NCBI RefSeq assembly: GCF_003672135.1
Contig: NC_039511.1
Location: forward strand, 8,830,464-8,894,463
Direction: 5' to 3'
DNA from: Ooceraea biroi
Lineage: Eukaryota > Arthropoda > Insecta > Hymenoptera > Formicidae
Length of the DNA: 64,000 nt
Part shown: positions 1 to 11,140 of the stretch, in pieces
How positions within the stretch are numbered: the first letter of the stretch is position 1
How the letters are laid out: each line of letters starts with the position of its first letter
Program-made: the position numbers and the translations under genes
Notes under the pieces: model-generated
Told to the model about the DNA's origin: nothing
The model's input: the letters and a program-made list of their open reading frames with translations, nothing else
Databases searched by the model: none

Positions 1-334
1 AGGGAAAGGGGGGTTTCGAGCACCGAGAAGAGGAGGCCAGGTAATCGAACCAAAACTAAATCACAACTATCAACTAATTCTATTCGCGGAGTTTGGACGT
101 CGCGGGGTTGAAACGTCTCACATCGGTGGACGGAGTCACGGCGCAGTGCATACTGGAGAACGAGGGTGTCAATGAAAACCGGAGGGTAAAAGAGTGAGAA
201 AATGTGTATCGCGATATAACAAGAACAGTACGCTCAAAATTAGGTCTCCCGATAAATAAATGTACAGCTCTTGTTTGTTGAGATAACATTCAATATTCTT
301 CAAGTTTTAGTAGCAATTAATATTCAATAAATTA
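1..334. other. Gene-free flank of the TIR element
   Basis: Nothing recognisable. One short minus-strand open frame (80-289) has no family match or splice context. Confidence 0.5.
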
Positions 335-1490
335 CACTGTTAGAAGTTGATCTGTTACACATGTGTGAATATTAACACGTTACACATTTAAAATATGTGA
401 ATATTAATGCGTTACACATATTTGATGCATGATTTTTAAACATCATGCACTTGCGTCTGAAGGTGCACGTGTAAAATAGGCTAGAGAATGTGTAAAAATC
501 ACACACCTCAATGTATGAATTTAGTCAAACACCCAATGATGCATAAAATAGTCAAACACCGTAGTATTCACATATGTGTAATGTTTCTATATGTGTGAAT
601 ATAACACATATTGAAAAAAGTCACACGCACTGACCAGTCACACACTACACAGTTAGAAGCACTGTGTGAATATTATACACCTTATCGAAAATATATTACG
701 AATCACCTAGCAACGCAAACAGTCGCGCGAACTTATGGCGGCAAACAGGCTCTTGTGCCGAGCGATAATTATTTTGCCTGCTTATAATTTGTTGCTAATG
801 TGTTCCAGTAGTGATTAAAGACAAATTATAAAGTCAATAAGTAGTAAGGCTTAGTCTGTGATAATTGTTGTGTTAAATTGAAAACGATGGAACAAATGTA
901 TTATAACATTTACTGCACTTTTTCATAGGTTACTAAGAAGGATGGTCTTTCAGGTCTGTGACTTATTGGTGTGTGTAACTTTTCATAGGGCTGGAAGTGT
1001 AACTTACAAGGAAAGTCTCTCATATTAGGTATTCCTCTCCGATTTTAATGAAACTTGGTAGATTTGTAAAAGGATCAAAAATATTCGTATTTCTTCTTAT
1101 TGACAATCAAACATGTTTAAGGAATAAAACCTGCAACCTTCGAAAATCTAAATTTTTGAGGGCTGATTTTACCCCTTAAACATGTTCGGTTGCCAATAAA
1201 AAATTACAAATATTTTGTCCTGCTCTACAAACCTTCCAAGTTTTATTAAAATCGAAGAGGACACCTAATATGAGAGACTTTCCTTGTAAGTCACACACTT
1301 CCAGCCTTATGAAAAGTCACACACACCAATAAGTCACACACCTCCATCAGTATGAAAAATCACACACGCTAATAAAGTAAAACACTCATACATGCGTGAA
1401 AAATTCACACACTTATAGACGTCTTAAAACGGCGGACACACATCACGCGCGATAAAGTGTGTGATATTCACACAGTGACTTCTAACAGTG
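335..1490. mobile_element. Non-autonomous TIR DNA transposon
   Basis: CACTGTTAGAAGT at 335-347 and its exact reverse complement at 1478-1490 form 13-bp terminal inverted repeats. Each is flanked by TA (333-334 and 1491-1492), which fits the TA target-site duplication of Tc1/mariner-type insertion. The ends are full of degenerate units around GTGTGTGAATATT and TCACACAC. There is no transposase, so it is non-autonomous. The interior holds a second inverted repeat, described separately. The superfamily assignment rests only on the TA duplication. Confidence 0.75.
961..1333. repeat. Nested diverged inverted repeat inside the TIR element
   Basis: About 961-1124 and 1176-1333 are imperfect reverse complements. 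They share ACTTATTGGTGTGTGT, GGAAAGTCTCTCATATTAGG and an ACATGTTTAAGG stretch, and are separated by about 50 bp. The outer arm portions are nearly identical while the inner parts have drifted, so this could be a foldback module or an older element captured by the outer one. Confidence 0.75.
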
Positions 1491-1912
1491 TAATAATCTA
1501 TTTAAATTGCATTTTGATTGCCTTGGCTGATACCGTAATTGTACTGATAATGTATTTGTATTTATATCCTGGAAGCGTTAATTCTTGTGAAAAACATGTA
1601 TATAATTCCTGTTTAGACATGCATATTGCTCCAGAAGGTGCATGAGGCAAAGTGCAAATTTACGAGGGCGATAAAGTAGCTTCTGTAAACACAGTACGCG
1701 GATAAGCAGACCAGTTGACGGGATGAGGCGGGAAGCCTCGCATCAAGTATAAAGATGAATCGAAAGAAAAGTGTTGACACGAGAAAAACAGCGATCGCAT
1801 GCACACAAGATTTGCGATGTAAAACAATGAAAAAATTACATATCAGAAAAAAGATACCGACAATGTCGAAAAAAGAGAAGAAAAGAAGTTACGTAGAAAG
1901 GCCGGAAAAAAA

Positions 1913-1994
1913 CGAGAGAGAGAGAGAGAGCGAGATCGAGAGAGAGAGAGAGAGAGCGAGAGAGAAAGAGCGAGAGAGAGAGAGAGAGAGAAAG

Positions 1995-2037
<43 letters not shown>

Positions 2038-2060
2038 AAGAGCGAGAGAGAGAGAGAGGA
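1913..2060. repeat. (GA)n microsatellite with GAGAGC interruptions
   Basis: About 150 bp of almost pure GA dinucleotides, interrupted by C at fairly regular spacing. The Arg/Glu and Leu/Ser frames across it are artefacts. Confidence 0.97.
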
Positions 2061-5000
2061 AGGAAATAATTCGATCGATCGAGCGAAGTCGCATAATTTA
2101 TGCGTTCAATATTTAAACGTAAGAGCAAAAGAGAAAGCGACCGCGGCCGAGCAAGTATGCGCAGCCTTCCCTTAAAAAAACTATATTAATTCCAGGCTCC
2201 TTTAAAAGTTATTGCAAAATGGGGCGGGGAGGGGACATGCAGGGTCTGAGGCCGGTGGAACTTTCCCGCGGCGATGGAAATAACTTCGGCATAAAATATG
2301 ACGGCGATAGCACCGCTAGACGAGTCGCAGGTGCACCAGCGGGGTAGGTCACCCGTGATCGCTGCACTCGTCGGCTATTTTAATTCAGACCGGGGGTGGG
2401 AAGGGCGCGACGGGCTCATTCTCCATGCCCATAATGCAGGGGCGGATCTAGAGGACAGGCGAACAGTAATCGTCGAAATGGAAAATTCAATTCCCAGACG
2501 GTTAAATTCTATCGCGATCGAAGGATTCGCGAAACGCGGCAGATCATGGCAAATCATGTGAAATTTGACGGGCAGCTGAAACTACGGTAAACGGTAAAAT
2601 TTGGGGCAACCGCACCGGTTTCAATGACTTTAACATATAATGTGAAGGCTCTGATTAACTTGCAAAAAGTTTTAGCCGTTGCTCGTTGCGTGTTTATTAC
2701 AAACTTATGAATAATTAAAGATAGCAAGGTTGCCCCTAATCTCAACATTTATCGAAATTACTCTCATATTTTGTTCCTACGTTCTCCTTGTAACATTTTT
2801 CAACGCTTTTTGGCCTTTGAGTTTGTTTCGCAATCCCTTTCGAATGAGATTTTCAATTATTTTTAGTTATTTGATAGTTATATACTTTCATACTTTTGAA
2901 GTGTGTCCGCAATTTTCTTCCTTGTTTATTTCTTAATGCCATAATTCCATATTGGGTACGCTATATGAAGTACGGCAACTGCTTCTATCACGGTGCACCT
3001 CTTCGTCCAGTGCTCGTACATCGAGATTATTAACGAACGTTGTTTACGCTACCGCGAATATTATTAGTACTATCATTATTAATGTCGGCCGTTAGCGCAA
3101 ATTAATACGTTACTGCTATTATCTTTATTTGCTTCACGTAATCACGATCGAAATTAAGCTTTACTCGCGTTCTGCATCTCTCGCATCGCAAAACACATGT
3201 AATTAAATCTTTGTGCAAAACAAGTAACGCGAATCCTAACACTTCCGTAAAACTGCGATTCTCTGCAAAAAAGGTAGCTTAACAAAAACTGCGAATGAGT
3301 TTGGACACTTCCATTAATTGTAGCCCGATTTAAATGGTTTACGAACAAAAATAAACAAATAAAATGCCAACGAAATAAACACCTTTTGACACAGATTTAT
3401 GATCTAAAAATGCACTCATAATACTTAGCCGCGCCAAGGTTTTTGAATAAAATATTTGTATTAAATTTGTTTGCTTTATATTATTATCTCCTTTATTTCT
3501 TCTGAGTTTTATCTAGTTCGTTTTTGCGTATCTTCTACTTGGTGCAATTTTCTGATTTTACTATTTTTTTTAAAAAAACATTTTTATGAAACCAAAATAT
3601 GATTAAAACAGTTTTATGAAGTTCGTTTTTGCGCGTATATTTTGACGCCTTTTTTTACCTTTTTTAAAAAAGGTAATTTTGTAATGATTGCACTGACATT
3701 CAGCAATATCACTGAAGAACTACAATTTTGTTGCACTCGTAATCTCTTTAAAATATCTGCACTCGTATTTTTATAATATTTTTGAAATTCAATATATCTT
3801 ACAGCGTGTACTAAAATAATTTTATTTATTTATTAAAACAATGAAAACAATGCATTATCTTTAATTTATGGATAAGTATTAAAATTTCACTATTTATCTT
3901 TAATCGTTTATAACTTTTTGTAATAAACAACGAACGACGTTCGTTAACTTTTTCCAAGTTAGTCAAGTTCATATTCTTGACAATACCCGTTAAGATCATT
4001 GAAATCGGTGAGATCGCCCCTAATTTTGTCATTTTTTATCATTTTTTGAATAGATTCTGTTTTTCTGCACGCTTGAAATAGGAGCGAGAAATTTTTGGTC
4101 GAGACAGAGAAAGAGAGAGAAAGGGAGAAACAGATGATTCCGAGCCTGAAGTACGACGGACGACGGTGACGCTTGGCGACGCCGCGTTTTTCGTGAATGA
4201 GTCCGTCCCGTTTATTCTGCTTATTCGATCCCTCCGACGAAAACATGTCTATTCGTCTTTAGTCGGCCGACCGTAAGGTGTAGGTGCCGAGGAAGAGATA
4301 TTTTGGCACTGAAACATATCCCGTCTGCTGGAGGCTGTTTACGTCTCCCGCGTCTCTCCGTCTTCTCGTAGATTCACATCCATCCGAGGATCTGTTCGAC
4401 TCGATTACGAGCGAATTCTGTCGTCATCACAGCGATATTTCGGCTATTTTCTCCTCGATGGAACATGAAGACTTGCGTGTACATACACGCTCGTCGCTCG
4501 TAAAATGTAATATAATAAACTGTCTTCGCAGAATCCTCAGAGTCTGATAATAAGATTAGCGTTTATTATCATTTGGTTCATTCTTTCTTCTGAGATGACA
4601 AAGAAGAATGTTTTCCGCAATTGCTATCATCAAAAACCGTATGTCAGCGTGCTCTTACTTGAGAATGAAGAGCGTCCAAGTTTTTCTTCTGTCCCTTATC
4701 GTTTTGCAATAATTCTTTCCCGCGTGGTGGCTTGCGCGAAATGGCAAAATCACGGCCCGCATTCCGAATGCAATCCCTTACAAATTTATATCTAACAGCT
4801 TGCACTCAAATTACGTAATAGCAAATGTTTAGAGTTTGTGTTATTGCCGCTATTTGATACTAGACAATGTTGTTAGAAAATCATTTCAAAGACTGATTAA
4901 AATTACTTAGCACCGAGTAATCTACAAGTAATTTCCTGTATTTGGGAATTTCTGTTTGAAAACACGCAACGATGGACAACGCATTAAATGCGTTTCAAGA

Positions 5001-7188
5001 TCGCTTGCGCGAGAAAGTACGCACGAAATCACAAATAGGTAATGCGGAAAGTTCCCGAACGATATCAGAATTAACGCGCCCTTAATTAATACGCCCATTA
5101 ATGCTCGCGCTGTCGTCTTAAACTCGTAGTTCGCGGAAGTTTTACTGCATCGTTAAATCGCTGCCTGGAATGCTCGTGCCGAGTTTCAAAGAGCCCGTGT
5201 CTCTGTCTCCTCCCCGAAAGTGAAAAGGATAGGCAGCCTGCGATCTTAATGGCCATAATAATCCGGTGTTTTGAATCGCTCTTGTCATTAGTTCGAACAA
5301 TCCTTCCGGTTTCTCGCGCTTTGGCGAGGCTCCAGGGCTACGAGATGAGAAGATGAAGAAAAAGGCCCAAAAAAGTGGATATCACGGCTCTGAGAAAATC
5401 CCGGCGCTTTTCTGGGTCGCTATTGTTGCTTTTCTCGCGATGCAATAAATTACGTGAAACGTTAAATCAAATTTTATTATGCTATTTTACCGTGAGCTGT
5501 AATTAGAATCCCATTCGAACTCTGCGTTCCCGGCGCGATGCTGCGAATACTTTCGGATCTACGTGTTTTGACGCGCTAACGCGCATCTCTTTTGGAAAGT
5601 CAAACACGAAAGTATCGCATAAAAAAAGCGTTTATCTCCATCGGACAATATCGAATCCCGCGGCGCGGATGCACACTCGAGAGTTTATCCGTGCAAACGC
5701 GCGTTTTTTGCTCCTGCATACACCTGTAACTTCGTGCGGGCCGCCACCGGCGCGGCGTGAACGCGCTATTTTGCTGAATCGATCAATCCATCCCCCATTA
5801 ACCTTCTCGTTCGCAGTTTGAAAGCCAGCGCGAATGCACGAGTAAAAAGAATGCAGGGAAAGATATTTCCGTAATAAATTTGCTTTTTTATTTCTATAAT
5901 AAATTCACGGCTTTGCCATTAAACGCTTCTCTTTTAAATAGCACGATTAATTAGTCCGAATTGATTCTTTAAATATACGAAAAAGGAAATTGTGCAAGTG
6001 CAAATCTTTCTCGATAGTTGAAGGCGATTCAAGAATAAGAAAGTTAGAAAATATGATCACGATAAAAAAACAAGAATTTTCGTCGCGGATGTAATCGAGG
6101 ATACGTCCATTCTTGGCTCACTTCCGGTGGCAAAACGAGGCGCGGCCTGCTCTGCAAGTAGCTCACCCTGTTTTCGGCGTTTCGCGAACTTTTTGGCCGT
6201 GCAATTCGCGAGACAAACAGCATTAACTCCTCTCTTGCGCGGCGTTCTCGAATAAAGTTACGTAGATTTGTCACGGGACAAAAAGCAAGCACGTTCCACC
6301 CCCGTGACCAGGAAGGGGGTGGCTTCTAGGTTTCTTCCTCGAGTTTCTCAGACGCCTGAAAAGTGGTTTCCTTCGGGGCCCTTTATGTTTTTCTCCTTGC
6401 GTTTCGCCAACTTCCCGCCACGGCTTCCGCTTTTTCGCATACAGGATGCCCCGGAAAATCTATATAACGTGAGCCAGGAAGGCGATATTCTCTCAAGAAT
6501 TTTGAAAGAGGGAGAGAAAGAAATAGAAGGGGGGAGACGTTTCTCTCGTCAAAATTGAAACCCAGATCCGTGTAAACCTCCAAGGAACACAGAAAAGGTG
6601 AAACTTGCGGATCCCGCGATACAACACGCGAGCTGCGTCTTCTATTGATTCAAGATACCCGATATCAGGACGATAATGCAAATTTCTTTGAAGGCGTATC
6701 GAACTCGCATGTAAATTACTCGCGCGTACATTTTGTTCAACAAATGTGACTTTTCCCGGGGATGTCGAAGAATCGTGAAGAGTCGCGGAAAATCCGAGAT
6801 GGATCACGGACGACGTTCCATTTTCTGCGCTAAATTAACGACGATAATTAGTGGATCGGTGAGTCGCGGTCGCTCCTGCTTTTCTCCGGAATTTTGCCAC
6901 GGTTTTCTTTCATCAGCGCCGACCGATCGACCGACAACCTTCCCGCGAGACGGAGAGGAAGCGAGTGCGGCTTTCGACCTCGTCGTGTACCTAGCAGCCG
7001 GGGTTACTTCGAGTCTCCGCCATTAGTACGCGAGTAAAGGCTATTTTCAACGACGAACTCGTAACCCGATACACAGGCGACGGCGCCTCTGCTAAGGGAA
7101 AGAGTTCCCTCCCCTCTCCAGGTATAAACGAGAGGACAACATCCTCTTTAATTATTCTCCGCAACGCTTCGCACGTTAAAATCATTAA
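2061..7188. other. Gene-free stretch
   Basis: AT-rich DNA with a more GC-rich part at about 4.9-7.1 kb. It contains a small inverted repeat around 3655-3678 (TTTACCTTTTTT/AAAAAAGGTAA) and two imperfect copies of AGTTCGTTTTTGCG about 105 bp apart (near 3516 and 3618). No open frame is convincing. Confidence 0.5.
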
Positions 7189-7938
7189 ATCGCTCCGGCG
7201 ATAGATGCATCACAAGGACGTATCGAATTCCTAGACTATGAGTTTCGTGACGAACCTGAAATCGTTTCTTCCAATAAAAAGTTTTGCAGCTATAGATATC
7301 AATCTTTGAGTAATTTCTTTGTTCTTTATGATTTTATGAAGTTTGGCGAGTCTCAATTCGCAGGCATACATATAAATGAAATAAATGCGGAATTCGATTT
7401 TATGCAGAAATACATAAGTGTTTCAGAAAATGCCGTATTGCTCCACGCACAGGGGCGAGAGAGAGCAAGAAGATTTTTAAAATTTTATTATCCGTTTTCT
7501 GTCTCGGCGGTCGAGAAGTTCCGACAGCATACACGAAGTTATCCACATCATGTAGAAATGACACGAGTACAGGTAATACATTTTTCTTGCTGCGCAATAA
7601 TTTTGTACATCAGAAAACATGATTACCACGTATCAACATATCATATTACCACTGCATCGTTATTAAAAGAAATAGATTTTATAAATGTTCCAACATTATC
7701 TCTAAATAATGCATTTTTACGTGACTGTGTCACGCTTATCAAATATCAGAATTACATTTTGTTTATATCTTGCAAATCCATTTTGAATAATGCGCACGTA
7801 CAAGATCGGAAAGAGCAGCGACGTTCATCCATTTGTTTTTCTTCTTATGTCTTCGAGAATCATCTCCGTCATGAGGCTGACGTTGACAACGAAGACAACA
7901 AAGACAACGGCGACGACGAAGATGACGGCCAAAAATAG
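7189..7938 (+). CDS. Unrecognised 250-codon open frame
   Basis: This is among the longest uninterrupted frames in the window and the longest in AT-rich sequence. It is open from the stop at 7186-7188 to TAG at 7936-7938, with the first ATG at 7336 giving about 200 residues. The central part reads like ordinary protein. The last 17 residues are almost all Asp, Asn and Glu because they cross a GAC/AAC trinucleotide tract. A donor-like CAG/GTAATA near 7575 could end an exon. No domain, signal or family is recognised. The tail overlaps the opposite-strand transmembrane candidate, and both are unlikely to be real. Confidence 0.2.
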   Translation: MAPAIDASQGRIEFLDYEFRDEPEIVSSNKKFCSYRYQSLSNFFVLYDFMKFGESQFAGIHINEINAEFDFMQKYISVSENAVLLHAQGRERARRFLKFYYPFSVSAVEKFRQHTRSYPHHVEMTRVQVIHFSCCAIILYIRKHDYHVSTYHITTASLLKEIDFINVPTLSLNNAFLRDCVTLIKYQNYILFISCKSILNNAHVQDRKEQRRSSICFSSYVFENHLRHEADVDNEDNKDNGDDEDDGQK

Positions 7939-8013
7939 GAGCAACATTAACGCGTAGACTCGTTTCGTACGGCTCAGCGGACCGCGTCGACTTCGTGGAT
8001 GCAATGTCTTCGG
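7825..8013 (-). CDS. Possible terminal exon with one transmembrane helix
   Basis: On the minus strand an open frame runs from an acceptor-like CTGGCAG (ending at 8014) to TGA at 7825-7827. It encodes a basic proline/arginine-rich segment (PKTLHPRSRRGPLSRTKR) and about 23 strongly hydrophobic residues dominated by Val, Phe and Leu. A short tail (SLMTEMILEDIRRKTNG) follows. That is the topology of a single-pass membrane protein with a positive-inside flank. Against it, the hydrophobic run coincides with an imperfect GAC/AAC trinucleotide repeat on the other strand, which by itself would encode Val/Phe. The polypyrimidine tract is weak and no upstream exon was found. The first in-frame ATG is at 7947. 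Confidence 0.25.
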   Translation of the reverse strand, partial: PKTLHPRSRRGPLSRTKRVYALMLLLFLAVIFVVAVVFVVFVVNVSLMTEMILEDIRRKTNG

Positions 8014-8025
8014 CTGCCAGTAATT

Positions 8026-9988
8026 TTAGACGGCGCAGCGTCGGCCGTCGCGACCAAGTTCTCTATCTCGGAGAGTCGCCCGGTAAAAGTGACATCGTAA
8101 GTTTATCGTACGTGCGAGATATGCGGAGCCCCGTTAAACTTCGCCCCGCGGAAAAATGGATTTCGAATTCGTCGAGGAATCTGTCGTTGACAGATGCGTC
8201 AGCAGCTGATGTCACGGGGGAGAGAAGTTGGACGCCCAACTTGCGCGAGGGTTTACGAGCTTTCCCGCAGACTGTTAACCACGGGGTGAGACGTGTCGTG
8301 ATGTGCCAGGCAAGCTAGGTGAGAAGTTTTCTAATCACCGTTATCCAGTTCGATCTGCCGGCTGATTGCCAATGAGACTCGTCCCGCGGGAACTTGTCGT
8401 CGGAACTAAAACAATCATGTTCGAGGAGTCTATTAATCAGCGGGGGCGACGCGAGTTTCCGCGCGTTCTAATAAAATTTTACAGAGCTTCGCTGCAAAAT
8501 GAATCCCGAAGGCAGAACGTGAACGTGTCAGGTGCAAGAAACTCGGAGCTCCCGAAGAGGCAGCGTGATAACTTTTTCAACCAAGAATTATTACCATATA
8601 TTTTGCTGCCGCTTCGCGTGGCGAATGTTGGACTCGCGCCACTTGGAAGTTGGAGATTCGTCCGGCGATGTTGTTCGCCGGGATGTATTTTGGTATCACA
8701 TAGTCGTTCTTGGCGGAATTGCAAATCGCGATGACAACGCCGTGCGAAATTCCGAAAATAATGGGATCAAGTTTGCGCTGACTGGAAACTCGGGTTCCAT
8801 TCACGAGGGTCCGCTCGACTTCTGTTGGCCATCGAGACGGCAAAGTCCGAAGGAGGATTCGCGCTGCAGAGACTCGGGATCGTCGATTGCGTAATGCCGA
8901 TGCCGAGTGATCGCACGGTAGTCGCGCGGTCGGTCAACGACGTAATCGATGGCGACGTAAAGTATAAAATTGAAATTAATTGCGCCGCGCGATACTAAAT
9001 AAATCGTAGAAGCACTGGCCGCTCGCCAGCAGCCGTTATCGCCGTGCGTATCTTTCTATAAATAATCTCACGACGAGCGATCGTGTAACACCGCCCTGCA
9101 TTTACGGTACTGTCCTTATGATCGCCGGTAACGGCGCCTGACCGAGTCGCCGTCATCGTCGGCGAGAGTGTATCGTCATTGACGTCGATCGGTGCCAATA
9201 ACAATCGCGTTAACGATCGGCGGCGCAACATTAATGTCGGGGTGCAACTTTGTTTTCACGCGAGCTGGCTGCCTCAGGCATGGCCTCACCGGAATTTAAA
9301 GACATCTGCTCGTCCGCCAATGGCAGCTGCCAAATGCCTCCATCCCCGAAATATCACGGCATACTGTTACGTCGGATTTAAAATCCAACCCATGGCGCAT
9401 GAGAATCAAGTGCGATCGTTGACATTTAATCGAAGAGTGACGTCAACGCGATTGTAATCGTGCATCTTCAGACAATTGCATTTTAGAATAAAAAAACTGT
9501 AAGTGTCAAGGATAATAAGGTGCAAATATTTCACTCACGAACGTATTTAAGAAATATGGAAATATTATATTTACATAATAATATATATAGTAATTATATT
9601 ACATAAAAAGAAGATGAAGAGCCTTGAACAGATAACTTGTTTGCATTTTTGTCACTTACAACTTTTCTCATGTCAATTTTCGATTACGCGAGAAAGAAAT
9701 ATCGAATTACATATACGGTGATGTCACTAAAACAAATTCATAGATCTAATGGACTTCAAGAATCTTGAATTTGCAAAAAATTGATTTTCCCCAAATTTAA
9801 ATTAGATAAAAATCTAATATAATAGTGCTAAGTAAAATTTTTTAAATTTACTGTAAATTCTGTAAAATCAATAAAAAGCCGAAATACGGTACCGAAGATG
9901 TTGGAGATTCTGTTTTACATAATACATAACGAAGTTTTTTACCCCAAATATTCACTTTTAGTTTCTGGATGCCAGGATGCACAAAGGA
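8026..9988. other. Gene-free stretch upstream of mir-1
   Basis: Moderately GC-rich up to about 9.45 kb, then AT-rich to 9.96 kb. Frames of 80-120 codons overlap in several phases on both strands and resemble nothing known. Distal regulatory DNA for mir-1 is possible, but no specific element is visible. Confidence 0.45.
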
Positions 9989-10014
9989 TTACATGTACGC
10001 CTTTGTACATGTAA
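9989..10014. repeat. Short perfect inverted repeat
   Basis: TTACATGTAC at 9989-9998 and GTACATGTAA at 10005-10014 are perfect 10-bp arms separated by 6 bp. It lies at the edge of the CpG-rich mir-1 region. Confidence 0.7.
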
Positions 10015-10117
10015 GAACACAAATATGAAGAAGAGAAGAAGGAGAAGAAGAAAAAGTGAGACAGAGAGGGAGAATCGGGTAAGTTATCACTCGAGTCTGG
10101 ATCAGGAATAGTCGCAC

Positions 10118-10123
10118 CATGTG
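10118..10123. promoter_or_regulatory. E-box CATGTG
   Basis: A CANNTG site about 650 bp upstream of the mir-1 hairpin. Twist and other bHLH factors bind such sites, and mir-1 is a known mesoderm and muscle target in flies. No occupancy can be shown from sequence. Confidence 0.25.
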
Positions 10124-10266
10124 GTGGCAGCCGTGGGACTGACTATTTTCGGGTAAAGACAAATTTGGCGCGGCGAGGCGCTACGCGAGGGAGCCGAGAA
10201 GCTAAGCTGAGCCGCGCCGAGCCGAGCCGAGCCGACGCGTGGCAACCGTCTCGAAGTGTAAGCTTA

Positions 10267-10272
10267 CATGTG
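10267..10272. promoter_or_regulatory. E-box CATGTG
   Basis: A second copy of the same E-box, about 500 bp upstream of the hairpin and inside the CpG-rich block. Confidence 0.25.
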
Positions 10273-10466
10273 CACACGACGATGACGGCGACGACGACGA
10301 GGGGGGTGTCGGCTCCTCGTGACTTGAGAGGAGAGGCCAATGGGATCTGTGCAGCCATTTTTAGAGGGCTCGTTCCGAAGCGGCCGTGTGCTCGACGCTT
10401 TGGCAGCATTCAGTCCGAAGCGGTCACCCGGGTTGGCAGGATTCGAAGCCACGAGGAAGTCGGGCC

Positions 10467-10472
10467 CAGCTG
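10467..10472. promoter_or_regulatory. E-box CAGCTG
   Basis: A MyoD-class E-box about 300 bp upstream of the hairpin. The motif is short and common, so its function is inferred. Confidence 0.25.
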
Positions 10473-10770
10473 TCGGCTCTCGGTGCGATTCACGCCATCA
10501 GGACTCCTCGGATAATCCCCCGTCAGGATCATCACCAGCCGCCTCACCAGGAGGATCCTCTAGCACGAGAGTATCGCGACGTTAAGTTAGGTACTCCTCG
10601 CTGAAGGGTGTTTCAGGATCTTCCAGGATCACGGTGAATTACGTAACCATGCTGGATTCGCAAAGTCACCGCGTGAGGACGGATCCGGATACCGAACACG
10701 TAGAAAAGGGTGCTGCAAACTGCAACTGTGCGAGCGAATTGGAACTTGAGCGATCCAGCTCGCTGGCACC

Positions 10771-10847
10771 GGGCGACCGTTCCGTGCTTCCTTACTTCCC
10801 ATAGTAAATGTGACGTATGGAATGTAAAGAAGTATGGAGCTGCGCCT
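10771..10847 (+). ncRNA. mir-1: mir-1 microRNA precursor
   Basis: This is the precursor of miR-1, the muscle microRNA conserved across bilaterian animals, which is loaded into Argonaute and represses mRNAs in muscle cells. The mature 3p arm lies at 10818-10839 and starts TGGAATGTAAAGAAG. As I remember the fly miR-1-3p, all 22 nt agree. The 5p arm at 10782-10803 starts CCGTGCTTCCTTAC and resembles fly miR-1-5p with a few substitutions. The arms pair with only about three mismatches across a loop at about 10804-10817. GGCG at 10772-10775 pairs with CGCC at 10843-10846 to close the base. Short open frames across the hairpin (10649-10804 and 10817-10981) are incidental. Family and strand are very secure. 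The exact Drosha cut sites are inferred. Confidence 0.96.
10818..10839 (+). ncRNA. mir-1: mature miR-1-3p
   Basis: This is the guide strand of the hairpin, 22 nt long, with seed GGAATGT at positions 2-8. It appears identical to the conserved insect sequence. Confidence 0.95.
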
Positions 10848-10849
10848 TG

Positions 10850-10855
10850 GTGAGT
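10850..10855 (+). other. Consensus 5' splice site just after the mir-1 hairpin
   Basis: GTGAGT follows CCTTG and begins 3 nt after the base of the hairpin. It is a good donor consensus. If used, the hairpin would sit at the very end of an exon of the primary transcript. There is no transcript evidence. Confidence 0.3.
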
Positions 10856-11140
10856 CGTCGGAGGCGGAAGCCGGAGGAATCGGCTCTTCGAGGGTGTCTC
10901 TTGAAGACGAATCTCGATCGAAGGAAGGAACATAGGATGGAAAACGAAGAGCGGAAGCACCAGACGATCTGGGAGGGATAACAGTGAAAGGATCAGCAAC
11001 GAACGGTGCGCTTGCAGGAGAAATCTTGTGGATGCGTCTTGCGAGACGCGATAGATCCCGGGATCGACAGCGGCCAGCCGCCAGAAATAGATCGCTTTCG
11101 CGTAACGAACGCCAATGTGGCCCAGGCATCACTCCATGTA

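Larger units (their letters stand above)
10080..10620 (+). promoter_or_regulatory. CpG-rich region upstream of mir-1; likely promoter and 5' part of the primary transcript
   Basis: About 540 bp of clearly GC- and CpG-rich sequence begins abruptly after AT-rich DNA and ends about 150 bp before the mir-1 hairpin. It contains an arthropod initiator-like TCAGTC at 10410-10415. Three E-boxes are present: CATGTG at 10118-10123, CATGTG at 10267-10272 and CAGCTG at 10467-10472. A short GCCGA tandem occupies about 10211-10235. Overlapping open frames on both strands resemble no protein family and are best read as by-products of the base composition. Its role as promoter or first exon of pri-mir-1 is inferred from position and composition. 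Confidence 0.45.

Noticed and set aside
1755..2128. Arg/Glu-rich and Ser/Leu-rich frames
   Set aside because: They are translations of the GA microsatellite.
10649..10981. Two small ATG frames (51 and 54 codons) at 10649-10804 and 10817-10981 with protein-like composition
   Set aside because: Both run through the mir-1 hairpin, which explains the conserved sequence. Neither shows a domain.
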